Origin: Qipengyuania intermedia
GTDB taxonomy: Bacteria; Pseudomonadota; Alphaproteobacteria; Sphingomonadales; Sphingomonadaceae
Direction of reading: 5' to 3'
Length of the DNA: 64,000 bases
Assembly (NCBI RefSeq): GCF_019711615.1
Contig: NZ_JAIGNS010000002.1
Location: forward strand, 545,501 to 609,500
The translations under genes were made by a program, and so were the position numbers. Shown one piece after another: positions 56,830 to 64,000 of this stretch. The notes beneath the pieces are model-generated. The model made no database searches and was not told the DNA's origin. It worked only from the letters and a program-made list of their open reading frames with translations. Every line of letters begins with the position of its first letter. Positions within the stretch are counted from its first letter, which is position 1.

Positions 56830-58257
56830 ATGAGCGGCACCGCCGACTTCTTCAACGAAATGCGCGAGCCGGATGGCTCGGTTCGCGATGCCTATTCCTC
56901 CTACTGCGACTGGTACGACGAACAAGACACCAGGCTCCTCAAGCGCAAGCACCGGGAAGCGGAGACCAATTTCCGCAAGACCGGCATAACCTTCAATGTC
57001 TATGGCGAGGACGAGGCGGAGGAACGCCTGATTCCCTTCGACATGGTGCCGCGCATCATCACCGCGAACGAATGGCGCAAGTTGACCAGAGGGATCGAGC
57101 AACGTGTCAGCGCGCTCAATGCCTTCATGCACGACCTTTATCACCGCCAGGAGATTATCCGGGCGGGTCGCCTGCCGCAGCGCCTGCTGCGCGACAATGC
57201 GGCGTGGCTGCCGAACATGGTCGGTTTCACCCCGCCGGGCGGCGTATACACCCATATCGTCGGCATCGACCTGGTGCGTACCGGACCGGACGAATTCTTC
57301 GTCCTCGAAGACAATGCGCGCACCCCGTCCGGCGTCAGCTATATGCTTGAAAACCGGGAAACCATGATGGCCATGTATCCCGAACTGTTCATGCGGGTCC
57401 CGGTCGAAAGTGTGTCCGACTATCCGCGCCGGCTTGCGAAGAGCCTTGCTGCCTGCGCACCCGCTGCTGCCGGCGATCGACCCGTCGTGGCTGTGCTGAC
57501 GCCGGGCATCTACAACTCGGCGTATTTCGAACACGCCTTCCTTGCCGACCAGATGGGTGCCGAGCTTGTCGAAGGCAGCGATTTGCGCGTGGTCGATGGC
57601 CGTGTCGCGATGCGCACCACCAGCGGATACAAGGCGGTCGATGTCATCTACCGCCGGGTCGATGACGAATTCCTCGACCCGTTGACATTCAATCCCGACA
57701 GCGTGCTTGGCGTGCCGGGCATCATGGACGTTTATCGCGCAGGAGGCGTCACGATTGCCAATGCACCTGGGACGGGCGTGTGCGACGACAAGGCCATCTA
57801 TTCCTTCATGCCCGACATCGTCGAATTCTATACGGGCGAAAAACCGCTCCTGCCGAATGTGGAGACATGGCGTTGCGCGGACGAGGACAGCCTGAAATAC
57901 GTGCTCGACAACCTTGAAGAACTGGTGGTGAAGGAAGTCCACGGCTCGGGCGGCTACGGCATGCTGGTGGGCCCTGCATCCTCGAAGAAGGAAATCGAGA
58001 CGTTCCGCGCCAAGCTGGTCGAGAACCCGTCCAACTATATCGCGCAGCCCACGCTCTCGCTGTCTACCTGTCCGATCTACACGAAGAAAGGCCTCGCCCC
58101 GCGCCACGTGGACCTGCGCCCTTACGTGCTCGTCTCGCCCGACAAGATCGACATCACGCCCGGCGGCCTGACCCGCGTTGCTCTCGAAGAAGGGTCGCTG
58201 GTCGTCAATTCGAGCCAGGGTGGCGGCACGAAAGATACCTGGGTGCTCAAAGATTGA
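56830..58257 (+). CDS. Circularly permuted ATP-grasp protein (Anbu operon)
   Basis: This 475-residue member of the circularly permuted ATP-grasp type 2 family (DUF404/DUF407) is predicted to form amide or peptide bonds with ATP. The N-terminal PFDMVPRIITANEW and LEDNARTPSGVSYML, and the C-terminal EVHGSGGYGMLVGP nucleotide-binding region, are family hallmarks. The ATG at 56830 follows GGGGG. The stop overlaps the next start by one base (TGATG). It opens the conserved four-gene cluster with alpha-E, transglutaminase and Anbu proteins. Confidence 0.9.
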   Translation: MSGTADFFNEMREPDGSVRDAYSSYCDWYDEQDTRLLKRKHREAETNFRKTGITFNVYGEDEAEERLIPFDMVPRIITANEWRKLTRGIEQRVSALNAFMHDLYHRQEIIRAGRLPQRLLRDNAAWLPNMVGFTPPGGVYTHIVGIDLVRTGPDEFFVLEDNARTPSGVSYMLENRETMMAMYPELFMRVPVESVSDYPRRLAKSLAACAPAAAGDRPVVAVLTPGIYNSAYFEHAFLADQMGAELVEGSDLRVVDGRVAMRTTSGYKAVDVIYRRVDDEFLDPLTFNPDSVLGVPGIMDVYRAGGVTIANAPGTGVCDDKAIYSFMPDIVEFYTGEKPLLPNVETWRCADEDSLKYVLDNLEELVVKEVHGSGGYGMLVGPASSKKEIETFRAKLVENPSNYIAQPTLSLSTCPIYTKKGLAPRHVDLRPYVLVSPDKIDITPGGLTRVALEEGSLVVNSSQGGGTKDTWVLKD

Positions 58258-59201
58258 TGCTGGGCAGAACCGCAAACGGATTGTTCTGGATGTTCCGCTA
58301 TCTCGAACGGGCGGAGAACACCGCGCGCCTGCTGGATGCTGGCATGCGCATGGCCCTGACCCGCGACCTGGTGACGGCAGAAGAAGAGTGGCGCTCGGTA
58401 ATTTCGACCGCCGGACAGCGCGCGGCTTACGAAGCCAAGCATGGCACCTATACCGGCAGCCAGGTGTGGAACTTCATGCTGCGCGACAAGGCCAATCCAT
58501 CGTCCATCCTCGCCATGTTCGGTCTGGTCCGGCAGAATGCGCGCCTTGCCCGCAACGCTATCAGCGGGGAGTTGTGGGAAGCCATCAACGAGAATTGGCT
58601 CGTCATCGACGAACAGTTGAATAAGCCGGTGGCCGAGAACCGGGTTCTCGACACCGTCGCCACCATCCGGCGGGCAGGGACCCTGGCGCACGGAGCGCTG
58701 GCAGGTTCGATGCTGCGGGACGAAGGCTATCATTTCGCCCGTGCAGGGACATTTATCGAGCGTGCCGATAGCATCTCGCGCATTCTCGACATCAAGTACT
58801 ACCTGCTCCTGCCGTCGCTATCCTATGTCGGCTCCAGCCTCGATACAGGCCAGTGGGACCAGGTGCTGCGCTCCGTTTCCGGCGACCGCGCCTATCGCTG
58901 GCTGAATGCCGGACAGATCGATGCCAAGGGTATTTGCGAATTCCTGATCCTGGACGAGCGTTTTCCGCGCAGCCTGGCGTTCTGCTATTGTGCCCTGCGC
59001 GACGACCTGGCCGCTCTTGCGAGGCTGCATGGCACCGAGGGGCAGAGCAACATGCTCATGCGCGATGCGGATACGCGCCTCACCGATCTGACGATCGAGG
59101 AAATATTCGACCAGGGCCTGCATGAATTCCTCGTCGAGTTCACGCAGGACAATGCAGCAATCGCCGATGCCATTTCCACCGATTACAGGTTCCTTGCCTG
59201 A
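58257..59201 (+). CDS. Alpha-E domain protein (Anbu operon)
   Basis: This 314-residue, almost wholly helical protein belongs to the alpha-E (DUF403) family, found almost only beside circularly permuted ATP-grasp and transglutaminase-like proteins. The start WMFRYLERAENTARLLD and later FIERADSISRILDIKYY are typical repeats. The biochemical role is unknown; a scaffold or cofactor for the ATP-grasp has been suggested from context. ATG 58257 shares a base with the previous stop; its own stop shares a base with the next start. Confidence 0.88.
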   Translation: MLGRTANGLFWMFRYLERAENTARLLDAGMRMALTRDLVTAEEEWRSVISTAGQRAAYEAKHGTYTGSQVWNFMLRDKANPSSILAMFGLVRQNARLARNAISGELWEAINENWLVIDEQLNKPVAENRVLDTVATIRRAGTLAHGALAGSMLRDEGYHFARAGTFIERADSISRILDIKYYLLLPSLSYVGSSLDTGQWDQVLRSVSGDRAYRWLNAGQIDAKGICEFLILDERFPRSLAFCYCALRDDLAALARLHGTEGQSNMLMRDADTRLTDLTIEEIFDQGLHEFLVEFTQDNAAIADAISTDYRFLA

Positions 59202-60016
59202 TGCGCCTATCGATCCGCCACACCACACGCTACCGTTTCGGCCAGCCCGTCGTGCATGCGCTGCAGCGCCTGCGGCTGGTACCCAAGCAGACACAAGGCC
59301 AGGAAATCCTCGACTGGTCTATGGAGTATGAGAACGCTCATGAAGAGCTCCAGTTTGAAGACCAGCATCACAACACCACAACGCTGATTGCGGTCGAACC
59401 GGGTACTAAGGAAGTGGTCGTCACCTGCAAGGGGACGGTCGACACGCACGACCATGCGGGCGTCATCGGTCGCCATGCAGGCCACCTGCCGCTGTGGAGC
59501 TTCCTTTCGCAGACATCGCTCACGCGGCCCGGCCTGGGCATTCGCAAGTTCCTCAAGGACTTCCAAGGTCGCGAGGACGAGAAGCTGGACCTGCTGCACG
59601 AAATATCGCGCCGTATACTCGAAGAGGTCGAGTACAAGATCGGCTCTACCATCCCGCAAACCACCGCCGAAGAAAGCTTCGCGGCCAAGGCGGGGGTCTG
59701 CCAGGACCATGCCCATATCTTCATCGGCATGGCGCGCGCACTGGATATTCCGGCGCGCTATGTCTCGGGCTATCTGATGATGAACGACCGGATCGAACAG
59801 GAAGCGACCCATGCCTGGGCGGAAGCTTTCGTCGATGGGCTGGGCTGGGTCGGCTTCGATGTTTCCAACGGGATCAGCCCCGATGCGCGCTACGTCAGGG
59901 TTGCCACGGGCCGCGACTATCGCGATGCAGCGCCCGTGACCGGAATCAGTTTCGGCAATTCGGAGCAGGTGCTGGAAGTCGACGTCTCGGTCGAACAGCA
60001 GCAAGTCCAACAATAG
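59201..60016 (+). CDS. Transglutaminase-like cysteine protease (Anbu operon)
   Basis: This 271-residue protein has an N-terminal beta domain (Bact_transglu_N, about 1-75) and a transglutaminase/protease core. The triad is Cys167 (AGVCQDHAH), His204 (THAWAEAF) and Asp220 (GFDVSNG). In this context it is thought to cleave rather than cross-link peptides. It overlaps the alpha-E gene by one base and is followed by the Anbu gene after 21 bp. Confidence 0.92.
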   Translation: MRLSIRHTTRYRFGQPVVHALQRLRLVPKQTQGQEILDWSMEYENAHEELQFEDQHHNTTTLIAVEPGTKEVVVTCKGTVDTHDHAGVIGRHAGHLPLWSFLSQTSLTRPGLGIRKFLKDFQGREDEKLDLLHEISRRILEEVEYKIGSTIPQTTAEESFAAKAGVCQDHAHIFIGMARALDIPARYVSGYLMMNDRIEQEATHAWAEAFVDGLGWVGFDVSNGISPDARYVRVATGRDYRDAAPVTGISFGNSEQVLEVDVSVEQQQVQQ

Positions 60017-60037
60017 ACGACGTTTTTTGGGATCGAC

Positions 60038-60787
60038 ATGACATATTGCGTAGGAATGGTGCTCGAAAGGGGCCTCGTGCTGATGAGCGACACCCGCACG
60101 AATTCGGGCGTCGACAATATCTCCGTCTTTCGCAAGATGTTCACTTGGCAAGTGCCCGGCGAACGTATCATCACCGTGATGACGGCAGGCAATCTGGCCA
60201 CCACACAAGCCGTGATCAGCCAGCTCGAAGAACGCAGCAAACAGCCCGACGACCGTGACAATGCGATCCTGAAGTCGCCCACGATGTTCCAGGTGGCGAC
60301 CGAGATCGGCAAACTCTTGCGCGACATAATTGCGGACCGGCAAGGCGCCAATGGCGATCGCGGGCGTGGACGCTTCACCGCTTCGATCATCGTCGCCGGC
60401 CAGATCGCGGGTATGGAGCCGCGCCTGTTCATGGTCTATCCGGAAGGCAATTTCATCGAGGCCAGCCTCGATACCCCTTTCTTCCAGATCGGCGAGACCA
60501 AGTATGGCCGCCCGATCATCATCCGCGGTTACGACCGCACGATGAGCCTGGAAGACGGGGTGAAGCTGCTGATGGTCAGTTTCGACTCGACCCTCAAGGC
60601 GAACTTGTCCGTGGGCCTGCCGCTGGATCTGCAGGTCATCAGGCGCGACAGTTTCGAGGCGAGCCACCAGCACCGGGTGACTCACGAGGATCCCTATTTC
60701 CAGGCGATTTCGTCGAGTTGGGGCGATGCCTTGAAGAACGCGTTCCACTCGCTCCCAGATTACAGCTTCTATCACGGGGATGACTGA
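60038..60787 (+). CDS. Anbu, ancestral proteasome-type peptidase
   Basis: This 249-residue member of the Anbu (BPH) branch of the proteasome beta/HslV superfamily begins MTYCVG, so Thr2 would be the N-terminal nucleophile after removal of Met. LVLMSDTRTNSGVDNIS and TVMTAGNLATTQAV match Ntn-hydrolase strands with Asp and Lys-type residues. Anbu self-assembles into open spiral rings; its substrates are unknown. No unfoldase ATPase gene accompanies it, as is usual for the family. It is the last gene of the four-gene operon. Confidence 0.94.
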   Translation: MTYCVGMVLERGLVLMSDTRTNSGVDNISVFRKMFTWQVPGERIITVMTAGNLATTQAVISQLEERSKQPDDRDNAILKSPTMFQVATEIGKLLRDIIADRQGANGDRGRGRFTASIIVAGQIAGMEPRLFMVYPEGNFIEASLDTPFFQIGETKYGRPIIIRGYDRTMSLEDGVKLLMVSFDSTLKANLSVGLPLDLQVIRRDSFEASHQHRVTHEDPYFQAISSSWGDALKNAFHSLPDYSFYHGDD

Positions 60788-60924
60788 TAGAACGAAGCAT
60801 CCAATTCGGATTTATTACTTTCGTACGTAGTCTGTTTGGTGTTCCCTTAGGCAATAATATTTTGCATCCATATCCGTAGTCTTCCGGAATGCGCATTGTC
60901 CCTTATGCTGTCAGCATTACGGGC

Positions 60925-61551
60925 ATGGAAAACAAACAGATACTCCACATCGTCGACGGCTCGACCAGGGCACGCGCGGCGCAGGCGCATATCGGTTTCG
61001 ATATGGGGCATCATTGCGAGGTCTACGCCGATGTCGGCGAATTGCTGGCGACCTCGCCCGAGAGCGGTTTGGTCCTAGCCCGCGACGACGAGGGCCATGG
61101 CGCTGTCACGGTCGTACTGCGAAGTCTGGCGGCCAGGGGAATTTGGTTGCCGGTCGTCGGGACCTCGGAGGACCCGCGACCGGGGCGGGTAGTCGCTGCA
61201 ATCAAGGCAGGTGCCCTCGATTACCTGCGGCTACCCTTCGAAGTAAGTCGCCTTAGCGAAGCGATTGCGCGGATTGCCCAGGAAGCGGAAGCCTACGGCG
61301 CTGCAAGACGCAAGATGATCGAAGCGCGCAGCAGGATTGCGTCCCTTTCGCCGCGTGAACGCGAAGTGCTCGACTGGCTGGCCGAAGGGCGCAGCAACAA
61401 GATGATCGCGCGCGAGTTGGAAATCAGCCCGCGAACGGTCGAAATCCACCGGGCCAACATGATGAACAAACTCGGCGCGCATCACGCCGCCGAAGCTGTC
61501 CGCCTGCGCATCGAAGCGCATCTCGACAGCACCCAGATTTCCGCGGCCTGA
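60925..61551 (+). CDS. LuxR-type regulator with degenerate receiver domain
   Basis: This 208-residue FixJ/NarL-like protein has a C-terminal LuxR helix-turn-helix (about 139-195) with the normal SPREREVLDWLAEGRSNKMI and SPRTVEIHRANMMNKL. The N-terminal receiver has lost the key residues: the acidic pair is DG (LHIVDGS), the phospho-acceptor position reads LVLARDD, and the conserved Lys before PF is Leu (RLPF). It therefore probably works without phosphorylation. The ATG at 60925 fits the family start; an ATG at 60889 adds 12 residues. Neither has a good ribosome-binding site. Confidence 0.82.
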   Translation: MENKQILHIVDGSTRARAAQAHIGFDMGHHCEVYADVGELLATSPESGLVLARDDEGHGAVTVVLRSLAARGIWLPVVGTSEDPRPGRVVAAIKAGALDYLRLPFEVSRLSEAIARIAQEAEAYGAARRKMIEARSRIASLSPREREVLDWLAEGRSNKMIARELEISPRTVEIHRANMMNKLGAHHAAEAVRLRIEAHLDSTQISAA

Positions 61552-61593
61552 TCGGGTCGCGTCTCGGGCCTGCGGGTCGCACCGACAGGCAGG

Positions 61594-62262
61594 TCAGCGG
61601 CAGAACGAACCGCGGCCGAATTCCAGGTGCAGGTGATCGCGATGGGCGGCGTTGTAATCGGGGCCCAGCACGGTGCCGAAACGCTTGCAAGCGCTGGAAT
61701 GAACGGTGCGCAGGAACTCTCGCTCGGCGGGGGAGGCGTTCCAGCCGCCAAGGACAGTGATCCTGCGGCCATCGGTCAGGACGAACCCGGACACGTCGAC
61801 CGCCTGCGCGCGCGAGTGGGCGGACAGCCGGTTCGTGCCTGCGACATTGCGGCAGGAATAGCTGCCCATAGTTTCGATCCGCTCCAGCCCACTGCCCAGG
61901 ATCTGGCGTGCGGCGCGATCGACGCCGAAGCGCGCCCACGCGGCAAAATCCTTGGCCACGGGACAGGCGACGGCAGTCAGATTGGTTACGTCGAAGGGTC
62001 CCGCATCACCGTAGAGAGCGCTGAGGCGAACGGTGTTCTGCGTCGAGCAGCCGCCGGCCTGGAGCTTGTCGGGCAAGGGGGCAAATTGTGCGCGCGTGCT
62101 GCCGAGATCCGCCAGGCATTGCCGCGCCTCGCGGGTAGGTTCTGGCAGGGCTTGTGCCGATCCCGAAGGGCGGGACGGCGCTTCGCCCGCGCGTTCCGGA
62201 ACGGCGCCGCATCCGGCCAGCGCCACAGCTGCAAGCGATGCTGTAAAGGCTGCGATCCTCAT
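61594..62262 (-). CDS. Extensin-like family lipoprotein
   Basis: This 222-residue predicted lipoprotein has a signal peptide ending in LAGC (Cys18), followed by an extensin-like domain (about 45-222). This bacterial domain shares metal-ligand spacing with D,D-peptidases: NRLSAHSRAQAVDVSGF gives His149 and Asp156, and HRDHLHLE gives His210. Six cysteines could form three disulfides. It may act on or bind peptidoglycan; the plant-like name reflects only the domain title. Confidence 0.87.
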   Translation of the reverse strand: MRIAAFTASLAAVALAGCGAVPERAGEAPSRPSGSAQALPEPTREARQCLADLGSTRAQFAPLPDKLQAGGCSTQNTVRLSALYGDAGPFDVTNLTAVACPVAKDFAAWARFGVDRAARQILGSGLERIETMGSYSCRNVAGTNRLSAHSRAQAVDVSGFVLTDGRRITVLGGWNASPAEREFLRTVHSSACKRFGTVLGPDYNAAHRDHLHLEFGRGSFCR

Positions 62263-62308
62263 GGAGCGGCAAGCTACATCGGCGTTTGGAACGCGGCAAG
62301 CACGCCGG

Positions 62309-62680
62309 TTACTCGGGAGCGAGAACCTGTTCCCATAGCTCGATCTTCACGCCATCGGGATCGAGCAGCCAGGCGAACTTGCCGTAACCCTCGTCGACGC
62401 TGTCCAGCACCTCGACGCCCTTATCCTTGAGCTGCGCGACGAAGGTATCCAGATCGTCGACGCGCAAATTGATCATGAAGCCACCGCGGCCCGGCTTGAG
62501 GTACTGGTCGTCCTTGAAATGACTGATCAGTGAGTAGGGCTTGTCGCCGGTCTCCTCGCTCCAGTTCAGCTGCGGTCCGTATTCGCCGTCTATGCCCAGC
62601 GTGTCGCGATACCAGGCGCGCGTCGCTTTCGGGTCCTTCACCACATAGAAGACGCCGCCCAAACCCGTGATCTTGGCCAT
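62309..62680 (-). CDS. VOC (glyoxalase/bleomycin-resistance fold) protein
   Basis: This 123-residue single VOC module has two beta-alpha-beta-beta-beta halves (GGVFYVVKDPKATRAWY and FMINLRVDDLDTFVAQL, ending KIELWEQ). The metal ligands expected for lyases are only partly evident (late Glu in IELWEQ). The function is unknown. It sits 12 bp after the gamma-glutamyltransferase gene on the same strand and may be cotranscribed with it. Confidence 0.88.
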   Translation of the reverse strand: MAKITGLGGVFYVVKDPKATRAWYRDTLGIDGEYGPQLNWSEETGDKPYSLISHFKDDQYLKPGRGGFMINLRVDDLDTFVAQLKDKGVEVLDSVDEGYGKFAWLLDPDGVKIELWEQVLAPE

Positions 62681-62692
62681 CTGGACCTCCTG

Positions 62693-64000
62693 TCAGTACC
62701 CGCTTGCCTGTCCGTCCTTGCGCATTTCGGTTGCCCCGGTGAGCACGCCCGTTTCCGGATCCCGCGCGATCGCCTGGTAGCCGCCGAACATGATACCGTT
62801 CGAGACGACCTCGACCTTGTGGCCCATCTCCCGCAGCGCTTCGACCGTCGCGACCGGAATACCCGGTTCGACGTATAGCGTGCCGAGCGGATCGGCCGAG
62901 GGACCTTCCAGCGCTTCTGTCGGCTGCCTGCCGCCATCATGGTTTAGCCGTGCGGCATCGCCTGCTTCCTGCAAGTTCATGCCGTAATCGACGATGTTAA
63001 CCAGCACCTGCACATGCCCCTGCGGCTGCATGCCACCGCCCATCAGGCCGAGTGTCATGTAAGGCTTACCATCCTTCTTCACGAAGGCCGGAATGATGGT
63101 GTGGAAGGGGCGCTTGCCTGGCTCGTAGGCATTGGGATGGGCCGGATCGAGGCTGAATAGCTCGCCCCGGTCCTGGAACATGAACCCTGTACCGGGCGCC
63201 ACCAGCCCGCCGCCCATGCCGCGATAGTTCGACTGGATCAGGCTGACCATCATGCCATTGCCATCGACCACGGTGAGGTAAGTGGTGTCGCCTTCACCCT
63301 CTAGTTTCGGTTCGCCGGGACCGAATTCCGGCACTGCGCGCGTCGGATCGATCAGGGTGAAACGTTCGCGTCCATATTCTTCGCTCAGCAACTCCGCAGG
63401 GAAACGCGCGAAGTCGGGATCGGCATAGAAACGTGCGACATCGGCATAGGCCAGCCGCTTGGCTTCGGTGATGTAATGCAGGACTTCGGGGCTACCGCGC
63501 TCCCACTGTGACAGGTCGACGTTCTTCAGGATGTTGACCATCTGCAGCGCGGCAAAGCCCTGGCTGTTGGGCGGCAACTCGCACAGTTCGTACCCGTCCT
63601 TGTAGAGCGCACAGGCGGGGTCCACCCACTCGCTTTCGTGGTCGGCGAAATCCTCGCGCGTAAAGGCGCTGCCCTGCGCCTGGAGGTAGGCGACCATCAC
63701 ATCGGTCAGCTCGCCGTCGTAGAATGCGTCGCGCCCGTCGCGACCGATGGCCTCCAGCGTGTCGGCGAGGTCCGGATTGCGGAACATCTCGCCTGCCTCG
63801 GGTGCCGTCCCGTCGGAGAACCAGACCTTGCGGGCGTTGTCGAATTCGAAAGGATAGGCCTCTTGCCGGGCCGTATAGGCGCGCAGCGAGCGGTCGAGAT
63901 ACATGGCGATGACCGGCGCGATCGGGTGACCTTCACGGGCATAGGAAACCGTCGGCGCCAGCACGTCGCTCATGGGCAGCTTGCCGAACTTGCCATGCAT
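62693..64000 (-). CDS. Gamma-glutamyltransferase family protein (partial, N-terminus outside window)
   Basis: This is the last 435 residues of a gamma-glutamyltranspeptidase-family Ntn hydrolase; the gene continues past base 64000. The autoprocessing region DTTYLTVVDGNG contains the likely nucleophilic Thr that starts the small subunit. The later MGGGLVAPGTGFMFQ, RPFHTIIPAF and LMGGGMQPQGHVQVL segments are family hallmarks. It would cleave gamma-glutamyl or acyl amide bonds, probably in the periplasm, but the signal peptide is not in the window. The His of the usual TTH is Tyr here, as in many bacterial homologues. Confidence 0.9.
   Translation of the reverse strand: MHGKFGKLPMSDVLAPTVSYAREGHPIAPVIAMYLDRSLRAYTARQEAYPFEFDNARKVWFSDGTAPEAGEMFRNPDLADTLEAIGRDGRDAFYDGELTDVMVAYLQAQGSAFTREDFADHESEWVDPACALYKDGYELCELPPNSQGFAALQMVNILKNVDLSQWERGSPEVLHYITEAKRLAYADVARFYADPDFARFPAELLSEEYGRERFTLIDPTRAVPEFGPGEPKLEGEGDTTYLTVVDGNGMMVSLIQSNYRGMGGGLVAPGTGFMFQDRGELFSLDPAHPNAYEPGKRPFHTIIPAFVKKDGKPYMTLGLMGGGMQPQGHVQVLVNIVDYGMNLQEAGDAARLNHDGGRQPTEALEGPSADPLGTLYVEPGIPVATVEALREMGHKVEVVSNGIMFGGYQAIARDPETGVLTGATEMRKDGQASGY

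Overview
The window is a gene-dense stretch of chromosome, high in G+C, from an alphaproteobacterium. It most likely belongs to the Sphingomonadales, close to Erythrobacteraceae. This rests on the FtsZ C-terminal peptide [11 protein letters not shown] after a long acidic linker, a hemC-hemD-mitofilin cluster, a TonB-receptor and halogenase sugar locus, a single fused CysN/CysC, and general protein character. No tRNA, rRNA, insertion sequence, CRISPR array or prophage was seen. Placement is an inference from gene families, not from a marker search.

Layout. 1-6.0 kb: ftsZ, a TPR/SPOR secreted protein, a YbjN-type protein, a Bax-inhibitor-1 membrane protein closed by a clear terminator, and a lipoprotein with 14 consecutive prolines. 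6.0-22.5 kb: a maltodextrin-type utilisation locus. It holds a TonB-dependent receptor, GH97 and three GH13 enzymes, an SLC45-like MFS sugar transporter and a LacI regulator, together with two flavin-dependent (tryptophan-type) halogenases and a DUF6445-like Fe(II)/2-oxoglutarate-type protein. The five enzyme genes downstream of the receptor overlap by 4 bp each. 22.6-25.4 kb: sulfate activation (cysD, cysNC). 25.4-28.8 kb: thiolase, crotonase and a long-chain-type acyl-CoA dehydrogenase. 28.8-34.3 kb: an exopolysaccharide operon (Wzy/WaaL-like, Wza-like, Wzc-like, TPR protein), converging on a glycosyltransferase that is translationally linked to an aromatic-catabolism pair (FAH family protein, maleylacetoacetate isomerase). 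37-43 kb: glutaryl-CoA dehydrogenase, an orphan lasso-type transglutaminase-like protease, a Cys-rich copper-storage protein, a response regulator, and a small envelope cluster (helix-hairpin-helix membrane protein, 43-residue membrane protein, OmpA-like protein, von Willebrand lipoprotein). 43-50.4 kb: flippase-gpsA-tsaD on one strand, hemC-hemD-Mic60 on the other, then a UbiH-type monooxygenase. 50.5-56.8 kb: DsbD/ScsB-like reductase, lipoproteins, uvrB and a hydrolase. 56.8-60.8 kb: the Anbu (ancestral proteasome beta) operon with a circularly permuted ATP-grasp, an alpha-E protein and a transglutaminase. 60.9-64 kb: a LuxR-type regulator with a degenerate receiver, an extensin-like lipoprotein, a VOC protein and a gamma-glutamyltransferase running off the end.

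How the parts work together. In the sugar locus the outer-membrane receptor would import oligosaccharides. The GH97, GH13 and lipoprotein amylase enzymes would degrade them in or at the periplasm, and the MFS protein would carry product inward. The LacI protein is the obvious regulator, and similar imperfect palindromes sit before the receptor and before the MFS gene. The role of the halogenases and the DUF6445-like protein in such loci is unexplained and is the most interesting point here. The Anbu operon is a second conserved but functionally unresolved system.
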